Of a stretch of 31,129 nucleotides of DNA, positions 1 to 7,075 are shown piece after piece. Source of the stretch: Streptomyces sp. NRRL S-31 (GTDB lineage: Bacteria > Actinomycetota > Actinomycetes > Streptomycetales > Streptomycetaceae); the NCBI RefSeq assembly GCF_000718775.1, contig NZ_JOCB01000114.1, positions 1 to 31,129 of the forward strand, read 5' to 3'. The position numbers and the translations under genes are program-made. The notes under the pieces are model-generated. The model saw only the letters and a list, made by a program, of their open reading frames with translations. It searched no databases and was not told the origin of the DNA. The stretch's first letter is position 1. Each line of letters opens with the position of its first letter.

Positions 1-412
1 CGTCGGCACCGGTGCCCGCCGCGCCGGCACCGTCGTCCGCCCCGTCGGGGACGGCGGGGCGGGCGCCGCGCTCCCGCTCGCCGGGGCCGGCCGGCGCGGG
101 GAGGCGGGGCAGCGCGCCGGAGTTCTCCACGCTGCTCTGCCAGCGCAGCCCGTAGCCGATGCTGCGCTGCACCAGGTAGCCGAGGAGCCGGACCAGACGC
201 CGCGGCTCACCCACGGCGGCGCGGACCTCGGGGTCGTTCTCCAGCAGGGCGTGGAGCAGATGGGCGGTGTCGGTCTGCCGGTCCCCGTCCCGGACGGCCC
301 TCCGGCGGGCACCGGCTACCACCACTGCCAGCTCGGCACCGAGCCCGGCAGCGCCGTCCTGATACGGAACCGCCGCGTCCTGGGCGGTCCGGTGGGCTGT
401 ACAGGGTTGCAC
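1..412 (-). CDS. Clp-N-like (Clp R-domain) protein, 5' part only
   Basis: The gene begins at a GTG and runs off the left edge, so only about 137 N-terminal residues are visible. Residues 28-75 resemble the helical Clp N-terminal repeat that binds substrates or adaptors in ClpA/ClpC; the most typical stretch is TAHLLHALLENDPEVRAA. It is followed by LGYLVQRSIGYGLRW and then a low-complexity Gly/Ala/Pro/Asp tail. No ATPase domain is visible. Many streptomycetes carry stand-alone proteins with Clp-N repeats and no AAA+ module, and this is probably one of them. The GTG start was chosen because a purine-rich GGGGTAGGGG lies just upstream and the frame stays open with strong third-position GC. An ATG two bases upstream is in another frame. 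The family call is from memory of sequence resemblance; the function is unknown. Confidence 0.6.
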   Translation of the reverse strand, partial: MQPCTAHRTAQDAAVPYQDGAAGLGAELAVVVAGARRRAVRDGDRQTDTAHLLHALLENDPEVRAAVGEPRRLVRLLGYLVQRSIGYGLRWQSSVENSGALPRLPAPAGPGERERGARPAVPDGADDGAGAAGTGAD

Positions 413-817
413 ATCCCCTACCCCATCAGCCCCCAAGGGACGGGGCATCCACGAGGGGAACCATCTTCGCGTCCCACGCGGAGTGGACATCACCACCCCC
501 GATTTCATCCCTACGGAGGAGATCTGGCCGATTTCCGACAGGAAGGGCGCGCCGCCTTGCCCCGCACCCGCGCCGCCGTCGGCGCTCCACGGCACCCGGC
601 GCCACCATCGCCGGCACCTGACGGTTCATCAGTATGGAAAGTTCACGCCCCTACCGGCGCCGCGGTGTCGCTGATGGCGGGCAGGCTCAAGGACTCGGCC
701 ACGGCCGCGCTGCGCGAGTCACTGCGCGGGCTGGGCGACCTGGTGGCCTGAGGGCCCGGGGACGCGCGAGCGCCCCGCGCGGCACACACCCGGGGCGCCG
801 GGGCCGCCGTACGGACC
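413..817. other. Gene-poor gap with an orphan coding remnant and a palindrome
   Basis: No complete gene is convincing here. The first part is the upstream region of the leftward Clp-N-like gene. On the plus strand a GTG at 483 opens a 63-residue frame that starts plausibly (VDITTPDFIPTEEIWP) but becomes Arg/His-rich. Separately, the last ~30 codons before a TGA at 749-751 (VSLMAGRLKDSATAALRESL...) have excellent codon bias yet no start codon with a ribosome binding site. An imperfect palindrome, CTGA-CGGTTCA-TCAG, lies at 618-632. The simplest reading is a decayed small gene plus a regulatory site. Confidence 0.4.
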
Positions 818-1423
818 TCAGTGCTCGTCGGCCAGGATCAGGTACAGCTTCTTGCGGGCGTCGTTGACGACGGCAAGCGCCTTCTCGCGCTGTTCCTTGC
901 TGCCGGTCTTCCAGACCTGGCCGAAGGCCTCCATCAGACCGAAGCCGGCCTGGCGGATCTCGCCGAGGGCCTCCCAGTCGACCCCGCGCGAGGCCTCCTC
1001 CCAGGGGGCGTCGGAGCCCTCCTCGGCGGCGGCGCGCCCGCTGTCGGTCAGCGCGAACAGCTTCTTGCCGCCCTCGCTCTCGCTGACGATCAGGCCCTCG
1101 TCCTCCAGCAGTTGGAGGGTGGGGTAGACCGAGCCGGGGCTGGGCTTCCAGGCGCCGCCGCTGCGTTCGGCGATCTCCTGGATCATCTCGTAGCCGTGCA
1201 TGGACCGCTCCTTGAGCAGGGCCAGGATCGAGGCGCGCACGTCACCGCGCCGCGCCCGCCCGCGCGGACCGCCCCGCCCCCGGGGCCCCCAGGGACCCGG
1301 TCCGAAGCCGGGGCCGCCGGGCCCGAACGGGCCGAAGGCGGCCCGCCGCCCCTCGAAGCCGCCCATGCCACGGCGGCCGCCACCCTCATGCCGATGTCCA
1401 CGCTCGAATCCGTGGGTACGCAT
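818..1423 (-). CDS. PadR-family transcriptional regulator
   Basis: This 201-residue protein has a Gly/Pro/Arg/His-rich N-terminus (residues 5-60) followed by a PadR winged helix (about 61-135). Characteristic stretches are ILALLKERSMHGYEMIQEI, PSPGSVYPTLQLLEDEGLI and KKLFALTDSGR. The C-terminal part (about 145-200) is helical and should form the dimerisation arm. PadR proteins are usually repressors that release DNA on binding small phenolic or drug-like ligands, and many regulate themselves. Two strong palindromes lie just upstream of the gene. The ATG is preceded by GGAATGGAG about 7-10 bases away; the much longer open frame upstream runs through the promoter and into other genes and is not real. 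The upstream gap is shared with a divergent PhzF gene, which may be a second target. The family call is firm; the ligand is unknown. Confidence 0.92.
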   Translation of the reverse strand: MRTHGFERGHRHEGGGRRGMGGFEGRRAAFGPFGPGGPGFGPGPWGPRGRGGPRGRARRGDVRASILALLKERSMHGYEMIQEIAERSGGAWKPSPGSVYPTLQLLEDEGLIVSESEGGKKLFALTDSGRAAAEEGSDAPWEEASRGVDWEALGEIRQAGFGLMEAFGQVWKTGSKEQREKALAVVNDARKKLYLILADEH

Positions 1424-1467
1424 CGCGATCACTCCATTCCATCGCTGATCTCGCGGATCTATCACGT

Positions 1468-1507
1468 AAGCATCGCGTATCGTTCGCGATGCTTCAACGA
1501 TATATCG
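1468..1507. promoter_or_regulatory. Two adjacent palindromes, likely PadR operators
   Basis: AAGCATCGCG at 1468-1477 and CGCGATGCTT at 1485-1494 form a perfect inverted repeat with 10-bp arms and a 7-bp spacer. Directly beside it is the 10-bp palindrome CGATATATCG (1498-1507). They lie 45-84 bases upstream of the PadR start codon in a locally AT-rich stretch, which is where an autoregulatory site would be expected. PadR sites are typically AT-rich dyads of this kind. The assignment to this PadR protein is inferred from position. Confidence 0.65.
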
Positions 1508-1714
1508 GAACCGATCGTCCGACAAGCTCCCCGACAAGCTCCTTCTCGAAACCTTGACCTGCGGTGAGGCGACTCCCCGTTCCAGGTTCCCGCCCCACAG
1601 GCACGGCCTACGGCAGGCAGCAGACGGCGCGCATGCGGCGCCGGGCGGGAAACAGTCCGGCACTCGCGAATTGGCCTTGGTCCGGCGACCGGCGCGGCCA
1701 CTAGCGTCGGCGGC

Positions 1715-2527
1715 ATGCGCATTCGAATCGTGGACGCCTTCACCGACCGCCCCTTCGCCGGCAACCCGGCCGGAGTCCTCCTCCTGGACGACGACTTCCC
1801 GGACGACGACTGGCTCCGAGACGTCGCCATGGAGGTCAACCACGCCGAGACGGCGTTCGCGCACCGGTTGCCCGAGGGCGGCGAGGCGGACTGGGCGCTG
1901 CGCTGGTTCACGCCCGTCACCGAGGTCGCCATGTGCGGCCACGCCACCCTCGCCACGGCCCACGTCCTGCACACCACCGGCGCCCACGAGGGGCCGGTGC
2001 GGTTCGCCACCCGCAGCGGCGTGCTGATCGCCACGCCCGCCGCGGACGGCTCGCTCACCCTCGACTTCCCGACCGCCCCGCTCACCCGGACCGCGATCCC
2101 GGCCGGGGTCGCCGGGGCGCTCGGCGCGGAGCCGGTCGCCGCCTTCGACACCGGGCCGAACGTCGGTGACCTGCTGGTGGAGCTGGCCGACGAGAAGACC
2201 GTGCGCGGCCTCTCCCCCGACCACAAGGCCCTGGGCGCCTACTCCGCGCGCGGCATCATCGCCACCGCCCGCGCCGAGGGCCCTGCCCGCGGCTACGACT
2301 ACGTCTCCCGCTGCTTCTTCCCCAACGTCGGCATCGACGAGGACCCGGTGACCGGCAGCGCCCACACCGCGCTCGCCCCGCACTGGTCCGCCCGTCTCGG
2401 CCGCGACGACCTGACCGGCCTTCAGGCGTCGCGCCGCACCGGGCTGGTGCGGACCGCCCTGCGCGGTGAGCGCACTTGGCTCACCGGCCGCGCGGTCACC
2501 GTCATCGAGGGCGAACTGCGCGCCTGA
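1715..2527 (+). CDS. PhzF-family isomerase/epimerase
   Basis: This 270-residue protein has the full length of the PhzF family (diaminopimelate-epimerase fold, two pseudo-symmetric lobes). The N-terminus MRIRIVDAFTDRPFAGNPAGV is typical. The segment NHAETAF places the family's catalytic glutamate at residue 45. MCGHATLATAHVL (lobe 1) and DEDPVTGSAHTAL (lobe 2) are the conserved glycine-rich loops. PhzF of phenazine synthesis isomerises a dihydro-hydroxyanthranilate; most homologues, probably including this one, have unknown substrates, and no phenazine genes are nearby. The mRNA looks leaderless: a CACTAG-like -10 ends only about 10 bases before the ATG and no ribosome binding site is visible. 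The gene is divergent from padR across a ~290-bp gap holding the PadR-type palindromes. Confidence 0.93.
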   Translation: MRIRIVDAFTDRPFAGNPAGVLLLDDDFPDDDWLRDVAMEVNHAETAFAHRLPEGGEADWALRWFTPVTEVAMCGHATLATAHVLHTTGAHEGPVRFATRSGVLIATPAADGSLTLDFPTAPLTRTAIPAGVAGALGAEPVAAFDTGPNVGDLLVELADEKTVRGLSPDHKALGAYSARGIIATARAEGPARGYDYVSRCFFPNVGIDEDPVTGSAHTALAPHWSARLGRDDLTGLQASRRTGLVRTALRGERTWLTGRAVTVIEGELRA

Positions 2528-2547
2528 GTCTCCGGCGGCCCTCAGGC
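2522..2547. terminator. Small bidirectional hairpin between convergent genes
   Basis: GCCTGAG (2522-2528) and CTCAGGC (2541-2547) form a perfect 7-bp stem with a 12-base loop. The hairpin overlaps the stop codons of both the PhzF gene and the converging CPBP gene. There is no U-run, as is common in streptomycetes, so function as a terminator is inferred from position. Confidence 0.45.
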
Positions 2548-3342
2548 CGTCGGCAGCCAGTCCACCCGGCCCGCGAGGAGCGCGTATCCCACGAACGCCC
2601 CGATGTCGAGCAGGGAATGGGCGACGACCAGCGGGCCGACCCGCCCCCAGCGGCGGTACAGCCAGACGAAGACCACGCCCATGACCATGTTGCCGAGGAA
2701 GCCGCCGATGCCCTGGTAGAGGTGGTAGGAACCGCGCAGGACGGCGCTCGCCACCAGCGCGGTCCCCGGCGACCAGCCCAACTGGCCCAGCCTGCGCAGC
2801 AGGTAACCGACGACGATGACCTCTTCGAGGATCGCGTTCTGGAGCGCGGACAGGACGAGCACCGGGTACTTCCACCACACGTCCGGCAGCGCCTCGGGCA
2901 CGACGGTGAGGTTGAAGCCGAGGCCGCGGGCGGCGAGGTAGAAGGCGATACCGGTACTGCCGATCACGGCCGCGACGCCGGCGCCCCGGGCCAGGTCGGA
3001 CCAGGGCCGGGTGCGGTCGAAACCCAGCGTCCGCAGGCTCTCGCCCTCGCGCAGCAGCAGGTGGGCGACGAGCGCCACGGGGACCAGCGCGGTGGCGATG
3101 CCGAAGAGCTGCCAGGCCAGGTCCAGCCAGGGACGGCCCGGGGCGGCCGAGGCGTTGAGGGTGGCCGCCTGGTCCTTGAGACCGCCCGGCTTGGTGACCG
3201 AGCCGATGAAACTGATCAGCGCGGAGACGCCGCTCGCCCCGAGTGAGAGCGCCAGCACGAGCAGCATCTCGTCCCGCAGCGTCCGCCGCGGGTCGCGCCC
3301 CCGCGGCGCGGAACCGGCCACCGAGTCAGCCTCCACCTGCAC
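2542..3342 (-). CDS. CPBP-family (Abi/CAAX-protease-like) membrane protein
   Basis: This integral membrane protein of about 266 residues has several hydrophobic helices (for example LLVLALSLGASGVSALISF and FLGNMVMGVVFVWLY). It carries the CPBP motifs: ILEEVIVVGYLLRRL (motif 1, paired glutamates), GSYHLYQG (motif 2, histidine) and HSLLD (motif 3). The family includes CAAX-type glutamic endopeptidases and immunity or maturation proteins. In motif 1 the usual EExxxR arginine position is valine here, as I recall for a streptomycete subgroup, so proteolytic activity is uncertain. The GTG at 3342 was chosen because AAGGCAGGG precedes it; nearby GTGs at 3354 and 3336 are alternatives. The longer open frame back to 3471 begins in an Arg-Leu simple repeat and was rejected. 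It converges on the PhzF gene with a 14-bp gap. Confidence 0.85.
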   Translation of the reverse strand: MQVEADSVAGSAPRGRDPRRTLRDEMLLVLALSLGASGVSALISFIGSVTKPGGLKDQAATLNASAAPGRPWLDLAWQLFGIATALVPVALVAHLLLREGESLRTLGFDRTRPWSDLARGAGVAAVIGSTGIAFYLAARGLGFNLTVVPEALPDVWWKYPVLVLSALQNAILEEVIVVGYLLRRLGQLGWSPGTALVASAVLRGSYHLYQGIGGFLGNMVMGVVFVWLYRRWGRVGPLVVAHSLLDIGAFVGYALLAGRVDWLPTA

Positions 3343-3541
3343 CCCTGCCTTCACCGGGCCCACGGGCCCATGGCCCGCCCTTGCCCGGAAAGGATCGCAG
3401 AACCGGTGGCGCCCCGCGCACCGGGCCGGGCCTGAGCGGAAACGGAGACGAAGACGCAGGCGCAGGCGCATACGCAGACGGGGGCTACGGCTGAGGCAGA
3501 CCCCTCACCGCACGGGCCGGCGGCCCATACGACGCCCAGCC

Positions 3542-3610
3542 CACCGGCACCGGCACCGGTTTCCGACGCTCAGCCGCACAGACACCGGCACCGGCACCGG
3601 CACCGGCACC
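3542..3610. repeat. CACCGG hexanucleotide tandem repeats
   Basis: Two short runs of the hexamer CACCGG occur in the gap between the CPBP gene and the glutamate-cysteine-ligase-like gene: three copies at 3542-3559 and about 4.7 copies at 3583-3610. They are separated by 23 bases of unrelated sequence. A looser GCAGGC/GCAGAC-type repeat lies at about 3450-3480. The 280-bp gap shows no other gene. These look like slippage-prone simple repeats. Confidence 0.8.
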
Positions 3611-3622
3611 TGGTGACGACGT

Positions 3623-5140
3623 TCAGCCCGCCGGTACCGGCTCCGGCAGGCCCACCGGCCAGGTGTGTACCGGCTCGCCCCCGTGCATCAGCTCGGCGTA
3701 GCGGCGGGTCGTCGCCGCGAGGGCCGCCTCGCGGGACATACCCCGTTCCAGTGCGCGGTGGAAGGTGGCCGCCTGCCAGGACGCCCCGTTGACCCGGCGC
3801 CGGCAGCGCTCCTCGATCACGCCCAGGTAGAGATCGCGGTCGGCGGCCTCCACGCCCCACGCGTCCAGCCCGGCCGAGGCGAGCGGCAGCAGCTCGTCCC
3901 GCACCAGCGTGACCGCGTCGATCTCGCCCGTGCCGCCGTAGCGCCCGCGCCGGGGCCAGGTGAAGCGCGCGTCGATGCCGTGCCGGCACGCCGCGTCGAA
4001 GTTCGCCTCCGCCGCGGCGAACGGCAGCCGGGTCCACACCGGCCGCGAGTCCTCGGCGAGGGCGCGCACCAGGCCGTAGTAGAAGGCCGCGTTGGCGATC
4101 ACGTCGGTGATGGTCGGCCCGGCCGGCAGCACCCGGTTCTCCACCCTGAGATGCGGGACGCCGTCCGCGATGCCGTACACCGGCCGGTTCCACCGGTAGA
4201 TCGTGCCGTTGTGCAGCACCAGCTCGGAGAGTTTCGGCACGCCGCCGGCCTCGATGACCTCCAGCGGGTCCTCGTCGTCGCAGATCGGCAGCAGCGCCGG
4301 GAAGTAGCGCAGGTTCTCCTCGAACAGGTCCTGGGCCGAGGTCACCCACCGCTCGCCGAACCACGTCCGCGGCCGTACACCCTGGGCCTGGAGCTCGGGC
4401 GGCCTGGTGTCGGTGGACTGGAGGAACAGGGGCGGCCGGGACTCGCTCCACAGCTCGTGGCCGAAGAGGAACGGCGAATTGGCGCCGACGGCTATCTGTG
4501 CGGCGGACGCCGCCTGGGCCGCGTTCCACACGTCCGCGAACCGCGCCGGGGTGACCTGGAGGTGCAGCTGCACCGAGGTGCACGCGGCCTCGGGCACGAT
4601 CGACTTCGACGTGCAGACGAGATGCTCCACGCCGTCGATGTCGAGCCGGAAGTCCTCCCCGCGCGCGGCGACGATCTGGTCGTTGAGGAGGGTGTAGCGG
4701 TCGACCTCGGAGAGGTTGGAGGAGACCAGGTCGTCGCGGTCGAGGGTGGGCAGGATGCCGATCATCACGATGCCCGCGTCCACCTCGCCGGCCTTGCGGT
4801 CGGCGTAGGCGAGCGAGGTGCGCAGTTCCTCGGCGAGCCGGTCGAAAACTCGGCCGCCCAATCGGTGGGGCGCTATGTTCACTTCCAGGTTGAACATGGC
4901 GAGTTCTGTTTGGAAGTCACGGCTCGCGATGCGCTCAAGTACCTGCCCGTTCAACATTTTCGGCATGCCGTCGGATCCGGCGAGATTCAATTCGATCTCG
5001 ACTCCCAAGAGGTTCTTGCCACGGTCGAATCGCTTCTCCCGCAACAACCGCTCCAGCCCCGTCAGACACTTCTGAAGCTTTTCACGGTAGCGCTGGCGAT
5101 CGGACAGGTCGAACTGCCCCGCCACGACCTTCTCCCCCAT
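3623..5140 (-). CDS. Glutamate-cysteine ligase family 2 (GCS2-type) enzyme
   Basis: This 505-residue protein belongs to the ATP-dependent carboxylate-amine ligase fold (glutamate-cysteine ligase type 2). Visible family features are LLGVEIELNL near residue 45 (metal/ATP-binding acidic cluster), FNLEVNIAP near 84, CTSVQLHLQV near 190 (substrate-binding strand) and LRVENRVLPAGPT in the second half. It is longer than E. coli YbdK (about 370) and EgtA (about 400), and matches an actinobacterial subgroup of about 500 residues. The family joins an amine to the gamma-carboxyl of glutamate, but streptomycetes use mycothiol rather than glutathione and no ergothioneine or mycothiol genes are adjacent, so the true substrate is open. 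The ATG is preceded by GAGGAGGG at a good distance. It appears to be transcribed alone. Confidence 0.88.
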   Translation of the reverse strand: MGEKVVAGQFDLSDRQRYREKLQKCLTGLERLLREKRFDRGKNLLGVEIELNLAGSDGMPKMLNGQVLERIASRDFQTELAMFNLEVNIAPHRLGGRVFDRLAEELRTSLAYADRKAGEVDAGIVMIGILPTLDRDDLVSSNLSEVDRYTLLNDQIVAARGEDFRLDIDGVEHLVCTSKSIVPEAACTSVQLHLQVTPARFADVWNAAQAASAAQIAVGANSPFLFGHELWSESRPPLFLQSTDTRPPELQAQGVRPRTWFGERWVTSAQDLFEENLRYFPALLPICDDEDPLEVIEAGGVPKLSELVLHNGTIYRWNRPVYGIADGVPHLRVENRVLPAGPTITDVIANAAFYYGLVRALAEDSRPVWTRLPFAAAEANFDAACRHGIDARFTWPRRGRYGGTGEIDAVTLVRDELLPLASAGLDAWGVEAADRDLYLGVIEERCRRRVNGASWQAATFHRALERGMSREAALAATTRRYAELMHGGEPVHTWPVGLPEPVPAG

Positions 5141-5710
5141 CGAAGTGTCCCTCCTCGGATGGGCGGGCCGATGATCCGGCCGCCGGGCTCTCCCGGGTCA
5201 GGGGGGATGATGCCCAGCGGAAGCGATCGATAACGTCCCGCGCGGGCCCGTCGCCCGCTACTCTTACGAATGTTCCCGGCGGCACATTCACGAGGCATGC
5301 CGCAGCTCGCACCATCGGGTGCCCCGAACGCCTCGTGAAAAACGCCGACGACAATCAGCCGACCGCTACCGGAGCGTACGGCGAGGTCAGCGGCGGGGGC
5401 CCGGTTCGGAAATCGGGATGAGTTCCGCAAATCGACGACGCATTTCGGTCTGGCCCCGGGAACCGGAATCGGCTAGCTGAAACAACTGCCGAACACACGT
5501 CGTATAAACTCCGTCCACAAGGCAGAAGGTGGCGCCCTCGGTCCTGGTTTCCGCGGAGTTCCCGTCGCCCTGGTTGACGGGCGGCGGACCGAGCCGCACC
5601 CTCGTTCCCACCGACCTGGGCCCCCACCTCTCCGGCCTTCCGTGAGCAGACAGCGCCGTCCGCCCCACCCTCCTCGCGCCGCCGCGCCTGTCGACTGAGA
5701 GGCGACCCAC
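5141..5710. other. 570-bp divergent gap with a nested inverted repeat
   Basis: This region separates the leftward ligase gene from a rightward hypothetical. It contains an inverted repeat, TTCACGAGGC (5287-5296) and GCCTCGTGAA (5330-5339), enclosing a second small stem GCACC/GGTGC. A possible small minus-strand gene occupies 5387-5611. The rest shows no coding bias. Base composition is less GC-rich than its surroundings around 5400-5520 (for example CGTCGTATAAACTCCGTCC), as expected for promoters. Confidence 0.6.
5387..5611 (-). CDS. Possible small protein, 74 aa, unrecognised
   Basis: A GTG-started frame encodes a peptide including NQGDGNSAETRTEGATFCLV, DGVYTTCVRQLFQLAD and QTEMRRRFAELIPISEPGP. 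The composition is protein-like (mixed hydrophobic and charged residues, two cysteines) rather than the Arg/Pro-rich sequence usual for false frames. Third-position GC is only moderate, particularly in the second half. No well-spaced ribosome binding site is evident; GGAGAGG lies about 15 bases upstream. It would end about 250 bp upstream of the ligase gene on the same strand. I do not recognise a family; it could equally be promoter DNA that happens to be open. Confidence 0.3.
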   Translation of the reverse strand: MGTRVRLGPPPVNQGDGNSAETRTEGATFCLVDGVYTTCVRQLFQLADSGSRGQTEMRRRFAELIPISEPGPRR

Positions 5711-6310
5711 ATGCCGCTGCACGTACCCCCTGCCCCCGCGCCCGCCCTGCGCTCCGTCCTCACCGCCCTCGGTTCCCCCACCGCGGTACGTGAGGCCCGC
5801 ACCCCCGCCCTGCGTACCGCGCAGGGCCCAGTGACACCCGAACTCCCGTTGCCGGTACACGTGTTGGACCGCATCACCGCACAAGGTCTGTCCGCGACCA
5901 GACTGACCGGCTGGCGTTTCCTGATCCGGTGCGGTGATCGCGCGGTGGCCGCCGCCGACACCATGCTCACCCCCGACGGCTGGGCCTTCTCGCACTTCTT
6001 CGAAGGCCCCTACGTCGTCTCCACCGAGCGCGCCCTGCAACAGGCGGAGTCGCTGCAACAGCCGTACCAGGCAAGGCTGTTGTCGGTCCCCGGGCTCTAC
6101 ATGCTGACCTTGTGGCTGCACGGCGACTGCTCCGGAGACGGCACCGAGGGCCATCCGGCCGCCACCGACCTGCTCGTCCCGCTGGCGCCGGCCCCGCCCG
6201 GCATCCCGGCGCACCGGCCCTTCCCGGTCTCCGAGTTGCTTCCGGTGCTGACCCATCGGGCGACCCCTCTCCCACTGCTCGGCTCGCCCGTGCTCGGCTC
6301 GCCCGCCTGA
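5711..6310 (+). CDS. Hypothetical protein, 199 aa
   Basis: I do not recognise this family. The ATG is preceded by GAGAGG at 8 bases, and third-position GC is strongly coding, so the gene is real. The protein has a Pro/Ala-rich N-terminus, a compact middle (about residues 50-150: LDRITAQGLSATRLTGWRFL, DTMLTPDGWAFSHFFEG, PYQARLLSVPGLYMLTLWLH) and a Pro/Leu-rich C-terminus ending in two LGSP repeats. No signal peptide or clear membrane helix is seen. It stands alone between a divergent ligase gene and a strong terminator, with a DUF5999 gene after that. Lineage-restricted streptomycete proteins often look like this. Confidence 0.75.
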   Translation: MPLHVPPAPAPALRSVLTALGSPTAVREARTPALRTAQGPVTPELPLPVHVLDRITAQGLSATRLTGWRFLIRCGDRAVAAADTMLTPDGWAFSHFFEGPYVVSTERALQQAESLQQPYQARLLSVPGLYMLTLWLHGDCSGDGTEGHPAATDLLVPLAPAPPGIPAHRPFPVSELLPVLTHRATPLPLLGSPVLGSPA

Positions 6311-6320
6311 CCGACCCCCG

Positions 6321-6354
6321 CGTACCCCGCTTCGCGGCCCGGAAGCGGGGTACG
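6321..6354 (+). terminator. Strong intrinsic hairpin after the 199-aa hypothetical
   Basis: CGTACCCCGCTTC (6321-6333) and GAAGCGGGGTACG (6342-6354) form a perfect 13-bp stem with an 8-base loop, beginning 11 bases after the stop codon. No U-run follows, as is common in GC-rich actinobacteria. Confidence 0.85.
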
Positions 6355-6381
6355 ACCGTCTTCCGAACGCCCACCGTGCGG

Positions 6382-6481
6382 ACTAGGGGGTTTCGTTTGG
6401 ATCAGGTCGGATCAGGCCGCGGCGTCCGGTGCGGTGCATCGCAAGGCGGAGGATCACCCGCGTACTGGGCGTACTCGGGTG
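6382..6481. other. Structured intergenic block with repeats and a hairpin
   Basis: This non-coding stretch contains ACTAGGGGGTTTCGTTTGG, two close copies of GGATCAGG (about 6399-6416) and a hairpin at 6455-6481. In the hairpin CACCCG pairs with CGGGTG and an inner GTAC pairs with GTAC around a TGGGC loop; it also carries the direct repeat CGTACT-GGG-CGTACT. It lies between a terminator and the DUF5999 gene, about 125 bases before the start codon. It may be a regulatory leader, a small RNA gene on either strand or a repeated intergenic element. The function is unknown. Confidence 0.35.
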
Positions 6482-6606
6482 CCCGCATCTGGTCACTGCG
6501 AACCACCCGAAGTGAACCTGTGGGAAGCGGTGCTGCGAAATCCCTGCGGAATGAGACGCGGGAGAGAACACTGGACGCAGACCGACTCTTACCACGGGGG
6601 ACGGAC

Positions 6607-6843
6607 ATGATCACACCAGAGCGAAAGAACCCGCCCATGTGCCAGCACCAGCCACCGTGCCCGCCAGCCGAATCCGCCGACCGGGAGTCCGCCCGCCTCG
6701 TGGCGCACCACCCGGAGCAGGGCTGGAGCCTGCTGTGCAACGGCGTCCTGCTGTTCGAGGACACCGGTGAGCTGCTGCCCGACGGCCGCATCATCGCCCC
6801 GCACCGCCCGCTCGGCGTGGACGAGGTGATGACCGCCGCCTGA
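6607..6843 (+). CDS. DUF5999-family small protein
   Basis: This protein of 78 residues (68 from the inner start) has the signature of a small streptomycete family: MCQHQPPCPPAESADRES, then VAHHPEQGWSLLCNGVLLFE, DTGELLPDGR and PHRPL. The clustered Cys and His residues near the start (MCQHQPPC) could bind a metal, but this is inference. The ATG at 6607 follows GGGGGACGG at good spacing, whereas the commonly annotated start at 6637 (MCQHQ) has only a weak GAGCGAAAG; either could be used. Paralogues of this type are frequent in streptomycetes and have no known function. A long leader with a structured element precedes it. Confidence 0.82.
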   Translation: MITPERKNPPMCQHQPPCPPAESADRESARLVAHHPEQGWSLLCNGVLLFEDTGELLPDGRIIAPHRPLGVDEVMTAA

Positions 6844-6899
6844 GCGGGGCACACGCCTGCGCAGGGCATACGCCCGAGCAGGGGCACAGTGTGACCCGA

Positions 6900-6935
6900 G
6901 GGGCCGGCCGCACCCACCCGGTGCGCACCGGCCCC
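6900..6935. terminator. Possible terminator hairpin between convergent genes
   Basis: GGGGCCGG (6900-6907) and CCGGCCCC (6928-6935) form an 8-bp all-GC stem. It is located 57 bases after the DUF5999 stop codon and about 140 bases from the end of the converging GH43 gene. It is plausible for the rightward transcript only. Confidence 0.4.
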
Positions 6936-7025
6936 GACACATGCCGGGGAGCACCCGTCCGGCACCACGCGTCCGGCGCGCGCCGACGAAGACGGAAGGG
7001 CGACGAGAGGACGACGATCCGGCTT

Positions 7026-7038
7026 CCGAAAGTTTCGG
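7026..7038. promoter_or_regulatory. CCGAAA-G-TTTCGG palindrome, xylan-type operator
   Basis: This is a perfect 13-bp palindrome with 6-bp arms around one base. It matches the CGAAA-N-TTTCG operator type that I recall upstream of streptomycete xylanase genes. It lies 38 bases past the 3' end of the GH43 gene, in a gap between two convergent gene ends, where no start codon follows on either strand. It may be the relic of a promoter whose gene was lost. Confidence 0.5.
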
Positions 7039-7075
7039 TCCCTCCACCGCGTCGCATTCGGTCGGGAGGGGTGCG

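Noticed and set aside
1424..2878. Long minus-strand extension of the PadR reading frame
   Set aside because: It crosses the AT-rich promoter and palindromes, then runs antisense to the PhzF gene with Arg/Gly/Ala-rich composition. The ATG at 1423 has a ribosome binding site.
3343..3471. Longer start for the CPBP protein beginning with an Arg-Leu repeat
   Set aside because: The repeat is translation of simple-sequence DNA upstream of the likely start, and the membrane-protein family does not carry it.
3542..3610. CACCGG repeats as a CRISPR array
   Set aside because: The unit is only six bases with no spacers and no cas genes are present.
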